Assembly (NCBI GenBank): GCA_002707145.1
Contig: PAMD01000005.1
Span: 1 to 15,070 of the forward strand
Source: Flavobacteriales bacterium
Lineage (GTDB): Bacteria > Bacteroidota > Bacteroidia > Flavobacteriales > UBA7430
Direction: 5' to 3'
DNA: 15,070 bases
Below, one piece after another: positions 1-6,816 of this stretch. The notes beneath the pieces were generated by a model. That model saw nothing but the letters and a program-made list of their open reading frames with translations. It searched no databases and had not been told where the DNA came from. The stretch's first letter is position 1; the number at the start of each line of letters is the position of its first letter. A program made the position numbers and the translations under genes.

Positions 1-1
1 C

Positions 2-667
2 TGGCAAGGTGTAACTTATACTATACACTCACCCTCTGGGATACTTTCAACAGGTACTCTTGAGTCAGGCTTCACAGGTTCGATTGGTTTTGGTTTAAAT
101 ACTAGTGAAGATTGTAGTGAAGTAATTGATATTGAAAATCCAAATTCATTTACTTCTTTTGAAGAAGTGTTTCCTGGTATAGGAGAAATTGATTTTAATG
201 TTATGTTTCCTGATTTAGAGATGACCAATGAAGATTTGTTTTTCATTATCGAAGCTTCTGATTTTGACATTTCTGTTCTTGATCAATTTGGAATCAGTTA
301 TGTCCCCGAAGAGATTGATGGTTATTTAATTTTTGGACCTCTATCAATTGACGATATTCTTACTTTTTTGATTGATTTCAATATTATTGGAGACTTAGAA
401 CTAGGTTGGGGTTTCTTTAGACCAATGAGTGATGAGATTTTATCTCAAGGTACTTTTTCCAAAGACGATAGTTTACTTCCAAGTTTATTCTCATTACAAT
501 TTTTAGATATTAATGAAAATACAAATAGAGATCTAGAAATATTTAATACTTATTATATTGATTTATTGGGTAGACGCATGGATAAAATACCAGATTCAGG
601 TTTTGCAATAAAAATCCTGCAAACAAATCAAGGAGTTTTAAGTGAAAAGGTCTATTATAAAAACTAA
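2..667 (+). CDS. Secreted protein, 3' part only, T9SS-like C-terminal tail
   Basis: The frame is open from the left edge, so this is the last 221 codons of a longer gene; a GTG at 167 is internal and not a convincing start. Visible residues 1-38 read W-x-GVTYTI, then SGTL-like and ending in Cys, which resembles the small 'GWNG' beta modules frequent in secreted Bacteroidota proteins. Residues about 45-175 are acidic and hydrophobic with no family that I recognise. The end (about 180-221) has YYIDLLGRRMDKIPDSG, then a beta strand and EKVYYKN, which fits the second half of a T9SS type A sorting domain. Inference: an exported or surface protein cleaved at its tail by the T9SS. A strong terminator follows 9 bases after the stop. 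Function unknown. Confidence 0.8.
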   Translation, partial: WQGVTYTIHSPSGILSTGTLESGFTGSIGFGLNTSEDCSEVIDIENPNSFTSFEEVFPGIGEIDFNVMFPDLEMTNEDLFFIIEASDFDISVLDQFGISYVPEEIDGYLIFGPLSIDDILTFLIDFNIIGDLELGWGFFRPMSDEILSQGTFSKDDSLLPSLFSLQFLDINENTNRDLEIFNTYYIDLLGRRMDKIPDSGFAIKILQTNQGVLSEKVYYKN

Positions 668-670
668 AAT

Positions 671-698
671 AAAAAAGGCTCAATTGAGCCTTTTTTTT
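671..698. terminator. Intrinsic terminator, perfect palindrome
   Basis: GGCTCAATTGAGCC (677-690) is a perfect palindrome forming a 5-bp GC-rich stem around AATT, flanked by six A's on the left and eight T's on the right, so it can act in both directions. It ends the partial gene before it. Only 18 bases lie between its T-tract and the next ATG at 717, leaving almost no room for a separate downstream promoter. Confidence 0.85.
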
Positions 699-716
699 AA
701 ATCTTAATTTACTAAT

Positions 717-2810
717 ATGAAAAAAATATTACACTTTATATCTGCTTTAATATTATTAACTAGTGGTACCTCTTTTGCTCAATGTGATGCAGATACGATT
801 ATCATATTAAATAATTTTGAATTTGTACCGTCCGAATTAGTTATAACGCCAGGTCAAACTGTTGCCTTTATAAACCTGGAGGGAATACACAATTTAGATG
901 GTATTAATAATTCCATAACAGGAGAGCCATTTAATAACCCTGCTGATTTTTTTCTTAATGATACACTTGGTGATTTTGAAGGTGTTTGCATGGGAGTAAT
1001 CGAGTTTGAAACTCCTGGGGTATATAATTTTGAAAGTTCAGTAGGCTTTGATGCGAACGCTGAAATGAATCTTCAAATTACAGTTGATGCATTTGATTTA
1101 GCTGATTTGATTCAAACCATAGGTCTTTTTAATTCTCCTTGGGCATTTCAATACTATTTACCCTTTCCTTATATGACTGATCCAGGACCATGGACATTAT
1201 TTGTTCCTAACGATCAGGCTGTAACTGATATTCTTACATATATGAGTCTAGGTCAATTTGACGCGCTAGCTATACCAGATTTTCCAGAAATTTTGGAATA
1301 TCATATAGCTCCAGGTTTATGGATGGAAGAAGATTTATATGATGGTTTAGCCCTTTTATCTGCTCAAGGACAAGATTTGAATATTTCAGAAAGCAATGGA
1401 GCCTTATTTGTGGAGGATGCTCAGATAATTACAACAAATTTAACTGCTTACAATGGAGTCATTCATGTAATTGATAAATGTTTGGCTCCAGATAACTTGC
1501 CGGGAGCTCATGTCATGCAGGTTATTACTGAGAGCCCAAATCACGAAATTTTAAGAAATGCAATTATTGAACTTGGGCTTGATGATGAGCTATCATTTCA
1601 AGCTACCATTGATGATAGTTATGATGGGCCTGGTCCTTGGACAGTTTTTGCTCCTACTGATGCTGCTTTTCAAGTATTTGCAGAGATGATGGGAATGACC
1701 ATCAATGAGTTATTGGACTCACAATTTTTATATAGTATAATTACACAACACATAATAAACGGATGTGTTGATGATTTTAACGCGTTTTATGAAATAGATG
1801 AGTATTGTCCTGAACCTAATCCAGCATTAGTAAGTACTGATATTAATTCTGGAACAATTGTAACTAATTTAGATAATGAGCCGTTGCAATTTATTGTTAC
1901 GGACAGTACATTGTCTGTAATAGGTCAGCAAAACACAGTAAATGTAATAGTTACAGACTTATTATCTTATAATGGTGTTGTACATGTAATAGATGCCGTC
2001 ATTGAGCCTAAACTTCCTGAGATAGAGCCGGGGACTTGTGATCTTTGGACATTAGAATTGACAAGCTCTATTGAAGAAGGTTGGAGTGGCGATGCTTTAG
2101 GCGTAGTTATCAATAACGCACTTGTAGAAACAATAACAGTCTCCGAAGGCAGTCAAGAATTTATCTATCAATTTGGTGTAGATAACAACGATATTATAGA
2201 CCTTATTTACTTTGGGAATGGCGGAACTAGTTACTCATATAAATTAACTGATGGTGAAGGACAAGTTATTGTTCAATGGGCTCAAAATTCCAACAATGAG
2301 CCCACTGGATATTCAGGAATTTATGCGTGTGAGCCATATGATCAAGATATATGTGAGAAAACAACTGTAGAGCTAATCAACGAATTTGGATATGGATGGC
2401 CGTATAGCTCATTAGATGTATATAGAAACGGAGAATTTGACCAATCAGTTGAAATGACAATTGGCTACAGTCAAATTACTCAAATAAATTCATATGAAAA
2501 TGATAGTTTCGATTTCATAGTTAATACTCAATTAATGTACCCAGAAGAACTTGGGGGATATAAAATTCGATCAGAATCGGGCACAACTTTGGTAGATGAA
2601 GACAATGTTAACGAAGCACCTGAAAGCAGCTATAATATTCTTGTATGTGAATCAGAAGACAATGTCAGTATAAGTGAAATAAAATCAGAAGAACTTACTT
2701 TAGTTAAAATGGTTGATGTCCTGGGAAGGAAACAACAAGAACACAAGAAAGGATCAATTCTATTCTACATTTATGATAATGGCAAGGTAGAGAAGAAATT
2801 TAATCCCTAA
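717..2810 (+). CDS. Secreted cupredoxin-like/double FAS1 (fasciclin) adhesion protein with short T9SS-like tail
   Basis: 697 residues. A Sec signal peptide spans residues 1-21, with cleavage after SFA. Residues 25-123 look like a plastocyanin-type cupredoxin: NFEFVPSELVITPGQTV, then His58 in GIHNLDG, and a G-x-Y-x-F strand. The usual Cys and second His ligands after that strand are Ser107 and Gly110, so copper binding is probably lost although Met117 remains. Two FAS1 domains follow, about 126-256 and 266-431, each with its H1 (TLFVPNDQA, TVFAPTDAAF) and H2 (YNGVIHVID, YNGVVHVID) motifs. Two related beta modules lie at about 441-540 and 545-650 (EEGWSGDAL and GYGWPYSSL). The last 36 residues are a short tail with VDVLGRK and LFYIYDNGKVEKKFNP. 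FAS1 domains mediate cell or matrix adhesion, so a surface adhesin is the likely role. The promoter is unclear because the preceding terminator is so close. Confidence 0.88.
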   Translation: MKKILHFISALILLTSGTSFAQCDADTIIILNNFEFVPSELVITPGQTVAFINLEGIHNLDGINNSITGEPFNNPADFFLNDTLGDFEGVCMGVIEFETPGVYNFESSVGFDANAEMNLQITVDAFDLADLIQTIGLFNSPWAFQYYLPFPYMTDPGPWTLFVPNDQAVTDILTYMSLGQFDALAIPDFPEILEYHIAPGLWMEEDLYDGLALLSAQGQDLNISESNGALFVEDAQIITTNLTAYNGVIHVIDKCLAPDNLPGAHVMQVITESPNHEILRNAIIELGLDDELSFQATIDDSYDGPGPWTVFAPTDAAFQVFAEMMGMTINELLDSQFLYSIITQHIINGCVDDFNAFYEIDEYCPEPNPALVSTDINSGTIVTNLDNEPLQFIVTDSTLSVIGQQNTVNVIVTDLLSYNGVVHVIDAVIEPKLPEIEPGTCDLWTLELTSSIEEGWSGDALGVVINNALVETITVSEGSQEFIYQFGVDNNDIIDLIYFGNGGTSYSYKLTDGEGQVIVQWAQNSNNEPTGYSGIYACEPYDQDICEKTTVELINEFGYGWPYSSLDVYRNGEFDQSVEMTIGYSQITQINSYENDSFDFIVNTQLMYPEELGGYKIRSESGTTLVDEDNVNEAPESSYNILVCESEDNVSISEIKSEELTLVKMVDVLGRKQQEHKKGSILFYIYDNGKVEKKFNP

Positions 2811-2817
2811 ACTTCTT
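2700..2817 (+). repeat. Short tail plus 3' flank repeat, copy 1
   Basis: The last 36 codons of the FAS1 gene together with the seven bases after its stop form a unit that recurs at 4770-4965 and 10239-10440. All three copies encode a hydrophobic [KR]M[IV]D[VI]LGR stretch and an LFYIYD-[ND]-G strand. All three run through the stop with the identical 11-mer CTAAACTTCTT (2807-2817 here). The shared non-coding bases suggest common descent of the DNA itself, not only protein-level selection. Confidence 0.6.
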
Positions 2818-2818
2818 C

Positions 2819-2849
2819 AAATCCTTCCAAAATAGATTCTAACGAGAAT
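2819..2849 (+). repeat. 3'-flank repeat element (AAATCCTTCCAAA ... TTCTAACGAGAAT), copy 1
   Basis: AAATCCTTCCAAA (2819-2831) is followed by TTCTAACGAGAAT (2837-2849), just after the FAS1 gene. The same pair, with the first part one base shorter and a longer gap, recurs at 8513-8565. The second element contains TTCT and AGAA arms around AACG, a possible minimal hairpin. Function unknown. The remaining bases to 2984 are AT-rich and show no convincing terminator or promoter. Confidence 0.5.
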
Positions 2850-2984
2850 GTAAAATTTGAGCCAAATAGGTAACAGTATGTTCACTAATTAATTAATTTT
2901 TTTGGTTATCATATTTTTAAAAATAATGAATGATTCGGTTTCAAATTTTGTCATTTATTTAGTTTTTCAAGTTAAATTTTTGGG

Positions 2985-4880
2985 ATGAAAAAACTACTAC
3001 TGATATTTATATTTTTCCCTATTGTAAGTTTTGCTCAAAACTGGGAGTTCATGGGTTACTACCCTTCTGAGGGTAGACATCATCCTGTCACTTTTTCTAG
3101 TGACAAATTTGGTTATGTGATTGCAGGTCAAAATGCCGATGGACAATATTTAAATGATGTACTCAGGTACGATTCCCAGAATAATATTTGGGAACAATTA
3201 TCTAATTTCCCTGGCCTAGCCAGAGGTTATGCCTATGGTGTATCGGACAGTCTATTTGCTTATATAGGTTTTGGTAGTAATAATTCTTTATATCCAACCG
3301 ACTGGTGGAGATATGACATGATTAATGATGTTTGGTACGAATTGGCTAGTTTTCCAGACATCGGTCGTAATCATCCTGCTATGATTCTTTCTGACAACAA
3401 AATTTTTGTTGGTATGGGAAGTGATGATGACGGAAATATGAGTGATTGGTGGGAATATGATATTCTCGTCGACCAATGGAATGAAAAGACAGAGTTCACT
3501 TTTGGTGCCAGACACCATCCTTTTTATTTTTCAATTGATAATATTCCCTTTGTAGGATTTGGACATGGGGATACACAAAATGATAATATTCAAATTTATA
3601 ATGATTTTTACAGATATAATATTGATTCTGAGTCGTGGACACAACTTAATGATTTCCCTTCAGAGGCAAGAGTAGCAGGAACTCAATTTAGTTATAATGG
3701 GAAAGGATACGTAATGAGTGGAGATGGTGATGACCATGGCCCTTTAGATTCAGGAGAAGTCTGGGAATATGATCCTGATTCTGATAGCTGGACAGCTTTG
3801 GTCTCTCATCCTGGGGGAGCAAGATGGGCACCAGGAAGTTTTGTTATAGATTGTAGCGTTTATTTAACCTCAGGTTTTGAATCACAAAGCGATACATATT
3901 ACAATGATTTATTAAAATTGCAGCTAAGTCAAGATTGTGGATGTACAGATGATACAGCATTTAATTATGATTTACAGGCATTAATTAATGATAATTCGTG
4001 TTGTTATGTTTCGGGTTGTACCAACCCAAATTCTATAAATTTTGATATTTTGGCTTGCTTAGACGATGCAAGTTGTATTCCATATGTGTTGGGATGTAAT
4101 GACATTGAGTCTGATAATTATAATCCTTTAGCAAACATATCCACAGTGTTTACAGGGCCTGATTATAATGAATTGGGTTCTGGGGGATTTCATTATAATG
4201 ACGAATGGGATATGGTTTTTAATTGTAATGAATCAGTAACAATTAAAACGATAGATCTTTATTCCGAAAGTTCATTCTCCACACAAATCGAAGTTCTTGA
4301 TATCAACAACAACCAAATACACTTTGCTAATATTTCCTTGCAAAGTGGTCTAAATCAAATTAGTTTAGATTTTCTTATTCCCCAAGGGAATAACTACAAA
4401 ATTGGAATAAATGGGGATAATCAAGGTCTTTACAGGAACAGTAGTGTTGTGAGTAATATATTTCCTATAAACCTGTTAAATGTCCTAGAAATCACATCAA
4501 ATACAACAGATAATCCTTTAGATTACTTCTACTATTTTTATAATTGGCAACTTGAAATTGCCTGCAACAATCTGATAGGTTGTATAGACGAAACAGCATG
4601 TAATTATAATAATTTAGCTAATGAGGATGACGGATCCTGTAGTTATGCTCAAGAATTTTTTGACTGTGATGGAAATTGTATTAATGATATCGACAACGAC
4701 GAAGAATGTGATGAGGTAGATTATGATGATGCGGTAGGTGTTGACGAAATAGGTGGCAGATCCAATCAATTAATAAGAATGATAGATGTCTTAGGAAGAG
4801 AATATAAAGAACATAAACTTGGTACGCTTCTGTTTTATATTTATGATAATGGTAAAACAGAAAGTAAGGTTATTCACTAA
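2985..4880 (+). CDS. Secreted kelch-repeat beta-propeller protein with Cys-rich repeats and short T9SS-like tail
   Basis: 631 residues with a signal peptide at 1-17 (SFA/Q). Residues 18-315 hold six kelch-type repeats. Their W-x-x-L-x-x-FP-x-x-x-R motifs begin near residues 20, 69, 117, 165, 218 and 269, a spacing of about 49, giving a likely six-bladed propeller. Residues 318-385 are 'GCTD..A.NY...DDGSC'-type Cys repeats. The third copy (LGCNDIESDNYNPLA) breaks off at a beta-sandwich module at about 390-527 ending YYFYNWQLEIAC, and a full copy resumes at 531-554. An acidic stretch (566-585) leads into the tail IRMIDVLGREYKEHK plus LFYIYDNGK. Kelch propellers bind proteins or glycans and no catalytic motif is seen, so the role is inferred as a surface binding protein. 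TAGTTTTT at 2960-2967 is a weak -7 box candidate. The gene converges on the - strand regulator. Confidence 0.88.
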   Translation: MKKLLLIFIFFPIVSFAQNWEFMGYYPSEGRHHPVTFSSDKFGYVIAGQNADGQYLNDVLRYDSQNNIWEQLSNFPGLARGYAYGVSDSLFAYIGFGSNNSLYPTDWWRYDMINDVWYELASFPDIGRNHPAMILSDNKIFVGMGSDDDGNMSDWWEYDILVDQWNEKTEFTFGARHHPFYFSIDNIPFVGFGHGDTQNDNIQIYNDFYRYNIDSESWTQLNDFPSEARVAGTQFSYNGKGYVMSGDGDDHGPLDSGEVWEYDPDSDSWTALVSHPGGARWAPGSFVIDCSVYLTSGFESQSDTYYNDLLKLQLSQDCGCTDDTAFNYDLQALINDNSCCYVSGCTNPNSINFDILACLDDASCIPYVLGCNDIESDNYNPLANISTVFTGPDYNELGSGGFHYNDEWDMVFNCNESVTIKTIDLYSESSFSTQIEVLDINNNQIHFANISLQSGLNQISLDFLIPQGNNYKIGINGDNQGLYRNSSVVSNIFPINLLNVLEITSNTTDNPLDYFYYFYNWQLEIACNNLIGCIDETACNYNNLANEDDGSCSYAQEFFDCDGNCINDIDNDEECDEVDYDDAVGVDEIGGRSNQLIRMIDVLGREYKEHKLGTLLFYIYDNGKTESKVIH

Positions 4881-4965
4881 ACTTCTTTTTATCTTTTTTA
4901 CAAAACTGGCTAGAAAGACTCCCTTTAAGAAGACCATTCAGATTAAGTTATTTTTAAAATAACTT
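4770..4965 (+). repeat. Short tail plus 3' flank repeat, copy 2
   Basis: The C-terminal codons of the kelch gene are followed by CTAAACTTCTT at 4877-4887. A hairpin sequence lies 64 bases past the stop and reads almost the same as the one at the equivalent distance after the inhibitor gene (AAGTT, T-rich centre, AAATAACTTGA). The middle of the flank has diverged. Confidence 0.6.
4945..4965. terminator. Hairpin between convergent genes
   Basis: AAGTTATTT (4945-4953), loop TTA, AAATAACTT (4957-4965) form a 9-bp, AT-rich perfect stem between the kelch gene and the - strand regulator. It is followed by a broken T run on + and preceded by a poor one on the - side. It is weak on GC content, but its placement and its near-copy at 10411-10430 favour a terminator. 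Confidence 0.5.
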
Positions 4966-5022
4966 GACCTGTTTTATTTACAATAGTAGGATAAATATTT
5001 TAATAGAACCCTGTTTATTTAA

Positions 5023-6582
5023 TTATAACAAAGTTAGGTATTCATTTAAATTACTTGAGCTTTCCAGATTAAGTTTTTTACTCACTCTCTGTCTTTTCAT
5101 GTACACAGATTTTACATTTATTGAAAGTAAGTCAGATATTTCATGATTATTCAACTGGGACCTAATTAAAATACATAATCTAATTTCATGTATGGTTAAT
5201 TTTTCTCCCTGCAGGTGATTTATAAAATTTGGGTTAATTTCTTTATTCAATTTGAAGAATTTATCCCATTTTTCTTGAGCAACCCCTTTTTCCTTAAGTG
5301 AAGAAGTCAGCTCAGTTTCATTTAATCTTTGTAGCTGTTTAATTTCTTCCATTTGAAGGCTAATTGCATCTTTAAATCGTATATTTTTTCTCAAGATAAA
5401 TAACAAAAGTAAAAGTATAAAAATGCCAACTTGTAAAATAGTACGATTAGGTACATCATATTTTTCAAATCGGATATACAAGTTTTGGAAGGATAAAGTA
5501 TTGTTTTTTAAATTTCGAAAAAGTATAATCTCTTCTAGGCTTTCTGAGGAGTGTATAAGATCCATATCTCCATCTTGATCTATGTCATCAACATTAATAT
5601 TAAAAACATTTCGTGTGTATCCCTCAAATGGTTTATAAAGAAATGAGCTGTCAATTTGATACAAAGCACTAATTTCTTCTTTACCGTGGGCTTGGTAAAT
5701 TAAATCCTTTTGACCATTTTTATCAAGATCAGCTACTATCATAGAATGAACGTGGGCCTCAAGAAATTCAGCTATATTTATGAATTCAGTCCATTCAGAA
5801 GTATCGCAGTGAATATGAATGCTTTTGCTTGCTTTTGAAGCACAAATTAAATCAATTATATTATCTCCATTTATATCCTCTAGTTCTATTCTATCTGTTT
5901 GCCCTTGATTGCATAATGTTACTTGACTAAATACTTGGTTTGAAGAATTTATAAATGCAGTTACATTTTTCATTTTTTCCGACGAACATACAATATCTTT
6001 CAAACCGTCATCATTAAGATCTCCTGTTTTAATTGACTTTATATTACTTATATTTCCTGAAATTAAGTGCGATTTGAAATTAAATTGCCCCATGTTTTCG
6101 TTCCATTTCAACTCATTCCCGTTATTTGATGAGGCAATAATATCCAAAACTCCATCATTATTTATATCAACTACCTGTAGTGAAGTATTCATTTTAATTG
6201 TTGAGTCAATATAATGAGGTTTAAACTCAAAGTTATCTTTTTGTTCAAGAATAATCGGGCCTAACTTCGAGGTCCCACATATAAGATCAATATCACCATC
6301 TTTATCAATATCTTGACTTATAACGTCTTTTACATAAAGTTTTTCATGGCATATTGTTCTTTCTTCAAATTCAAAATTATTTATATTGATTAGACAATTT
6401 ATTTCATTAGAATGCGGACTTGTATAGATTATATCTTTAAGGTTGTCATTATTAATGTCAACGATTTCAATTCCATCAATTCCATTAACATGTTTTTTAA
6501 AAACAGTCCTTCTAAACTCTTTTTGGGAGCATGACGTAAATAAAACAATCATCGTAAATATTAATTTTTTAAATTTTTTCAT
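5023..6582 (-). CDS. Membrane-spanning one-component regulator: seven FG-GAP/VCBS repeats, TM helix, coiled coil, LuxR-type HTH
   Basis: 519 residues from the ATG at 6582; a TTG one codon earlier is less likely. N-terminal hydrophobic segment 7-17 ends in a lipobox-like FTSC (Cys18), so this is a lipoprotein signal or a first anchor. Residues about 35-345 contain seven Ca-binding-type motifs (D-x-[ND]-x-[DN]-[GN]-x-x-D) starting at Asp42, 91, 139, 188, 236, 285 and 333, spaced 49, 48, 49, 48, 49, 48. This is the pattern of an integrin-like seven-bladed propeller. A single TM helix spans 382-397 (VGIFILLLLLFIL), followed by Arg/Lys (inside), a Gln/Glu-rich coiled coil (about 405-432) and a C-terminal HTH (about 441-506): LTIHEIRLCILIRSQLNNHE, then ISDLL and SVYMKRQRVSKKL. 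Known Bacteroidota regulators pair Reg_prop/Y_Y_Y propellers with this HTH; here a FG-GAP propeller takes their place. Inferred role: it senses an extracytoplasmic ligand and acts directly on DNA, perhaps on the divergent peptidase gene. Confidence 0.88.
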   Translation of the reverse strand: MKKFKKLIFTMIVLFTSCSQKEFRRTVFKKHVNGIDGIEIVDINNDNLKDIIYTSPHSNEINCLININNFEFEERTICHEKLYVKDVISQDIDKDGDIDLICGTSKLGPIILEQKDNFEFKPHYIDSTIKMNTSLQVVDINNDGVLDIIASSNNGNELKWNENMGQFNFKSHLISGNISNIKSIKTGDLNDDGLKDIVCSSEKMKNVTAFINSSNQVFSQVTLCNQGQTDRIELEDINGDNIIDLICASKASKSIHIHCDTSEWTEFINIAEFLEAHVHSMIVADLDKNGQKDLIYQAHGKEEISALYQIDSSFLYKPFEGYTRNVFNINVDDIDQDGDMDLIHSSESLEEIILFRNLKNNTLSFQNLYIRFEKYDVPNRTILQVGIFILLLLLFILRKNIRFKDAISLQMEEIKQLQRLNETELTSSLKEKGVAQEKWDKFFKLNKEINPNFINHLQGEKLTIHEIRLCILIRSQLNNHEISDLLSINVKSVYMKRQRVSKKLNLESSSNLNEYLTLL

Positions 6583-6604
6583 CAACTCTTATTTCTATTT
6601 TCAT

Positions 6605-6612
6605 CAAATATA
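6605..6612 (-). promoter_or_regulatory. Candidate -7 box TATATTTG of the regulator gene
   Basis: On the - strand this reads TATATTTG, an exact match to the Bacteroidota -7 consensus TAnnTTTG, 22 bases before the ATG. No clear TTTG -33 box lies at the right distance upstream, so promoter strength may depend on other factors. Confidence 0.45.
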
Positions 6613-6628
6613 TTCAATTTGAATTGAA
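6613..6628. promoter_or_regulatory. Palindrome TTCAATT-TG-AATTGAA, candidate operator
   Basis: A perfect 7+2+7 inverted repeat abuts the upstream edge of the regulator's candidate -7 box, where a bound dimer would block or guide RNA polymerase. It is AT-rich, so chance is possible. Autoregulation by the adjacent HTH protein is an inference. Confidence 0.4.
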
Positions 6629-6659
6629 ATTAAACGTGAATAATTTTGAACAGTTTTAC

Positions 6660-6730
6660 TGTAGTAATTTGTAGTATCATTGTAGTATTTAATTTAATAT
6701 TATAACACTACTGACATGCTATTTGTAGTA
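6660..6730 (+). promoter_or_regulatory. Array of four TGTAGTA heptamers, candidate regulator binding sites
   Basis: TGTAGTA occurs at 6660-6666, 6670-6676, 6681-6687 and 6724-6730. The steps are 10, 11 and 43 bases, all close to whole helical turns, so all copies face the same side of the DNA. Copies 2-4 share the longer TTGTAGTAT. The array lies between the divergent regulator and M28 peptidase genes, upstream of the peptidase's candidate promoter, as expected for activator sites. The binding protein is not shown by the sequence. Confidence 0.5.
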
Positions 6731-6745
6731 TTATTGGCGTATTGT

Positions 6746-6781
6746 TTTGAATCTAAATATATTTAAGAAGTTTTATTTTTG
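6746..6781 (+). promoter_or_regulatory. Candidate promoter of the M28 peptidase gene
   Basis: TTTG (6746-6749) and TATTTTTG (6774-6781) match the Bacteroidota -33 and -7 boxes. The 24-base spacer is a few bases longer than usual. The -7 box ends 35 bases before the ATG at 6817. Confidence 0.4.
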
Positions 6782-6816
6782 CTGAAAGTTTTTTATTTAA
6801 TGTTAAAAAGTATACC

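Noticed and set aside
16..270. Open frame on the - strand opposite the first partial gene
   Set aside because: It has no recognisable domain, signal or promoter, and overlaps a frame with a clear T9SS-like tail on the + strand; it is a shadow.
3288..3518. - strand open frame inside the kelch gene
   Set aside because: It lies within well-spaced kelch repeats on the other strand and shows no signal or family pattern.
4964..5146. + strand open frame overlapping the 3' end of the regulator gene
   Set aside because: It runs antisense through the conserved HTH region; the composition is that of a reversed coding strand.
6660..6730. CRISPR-like or mobile-element repeat array
   Set aside because: The heptamers are far too short, with 3-4 base gaps, and have no spacers, terminal repeats or cas/transposase genes nearby; a binding-site array fits better.
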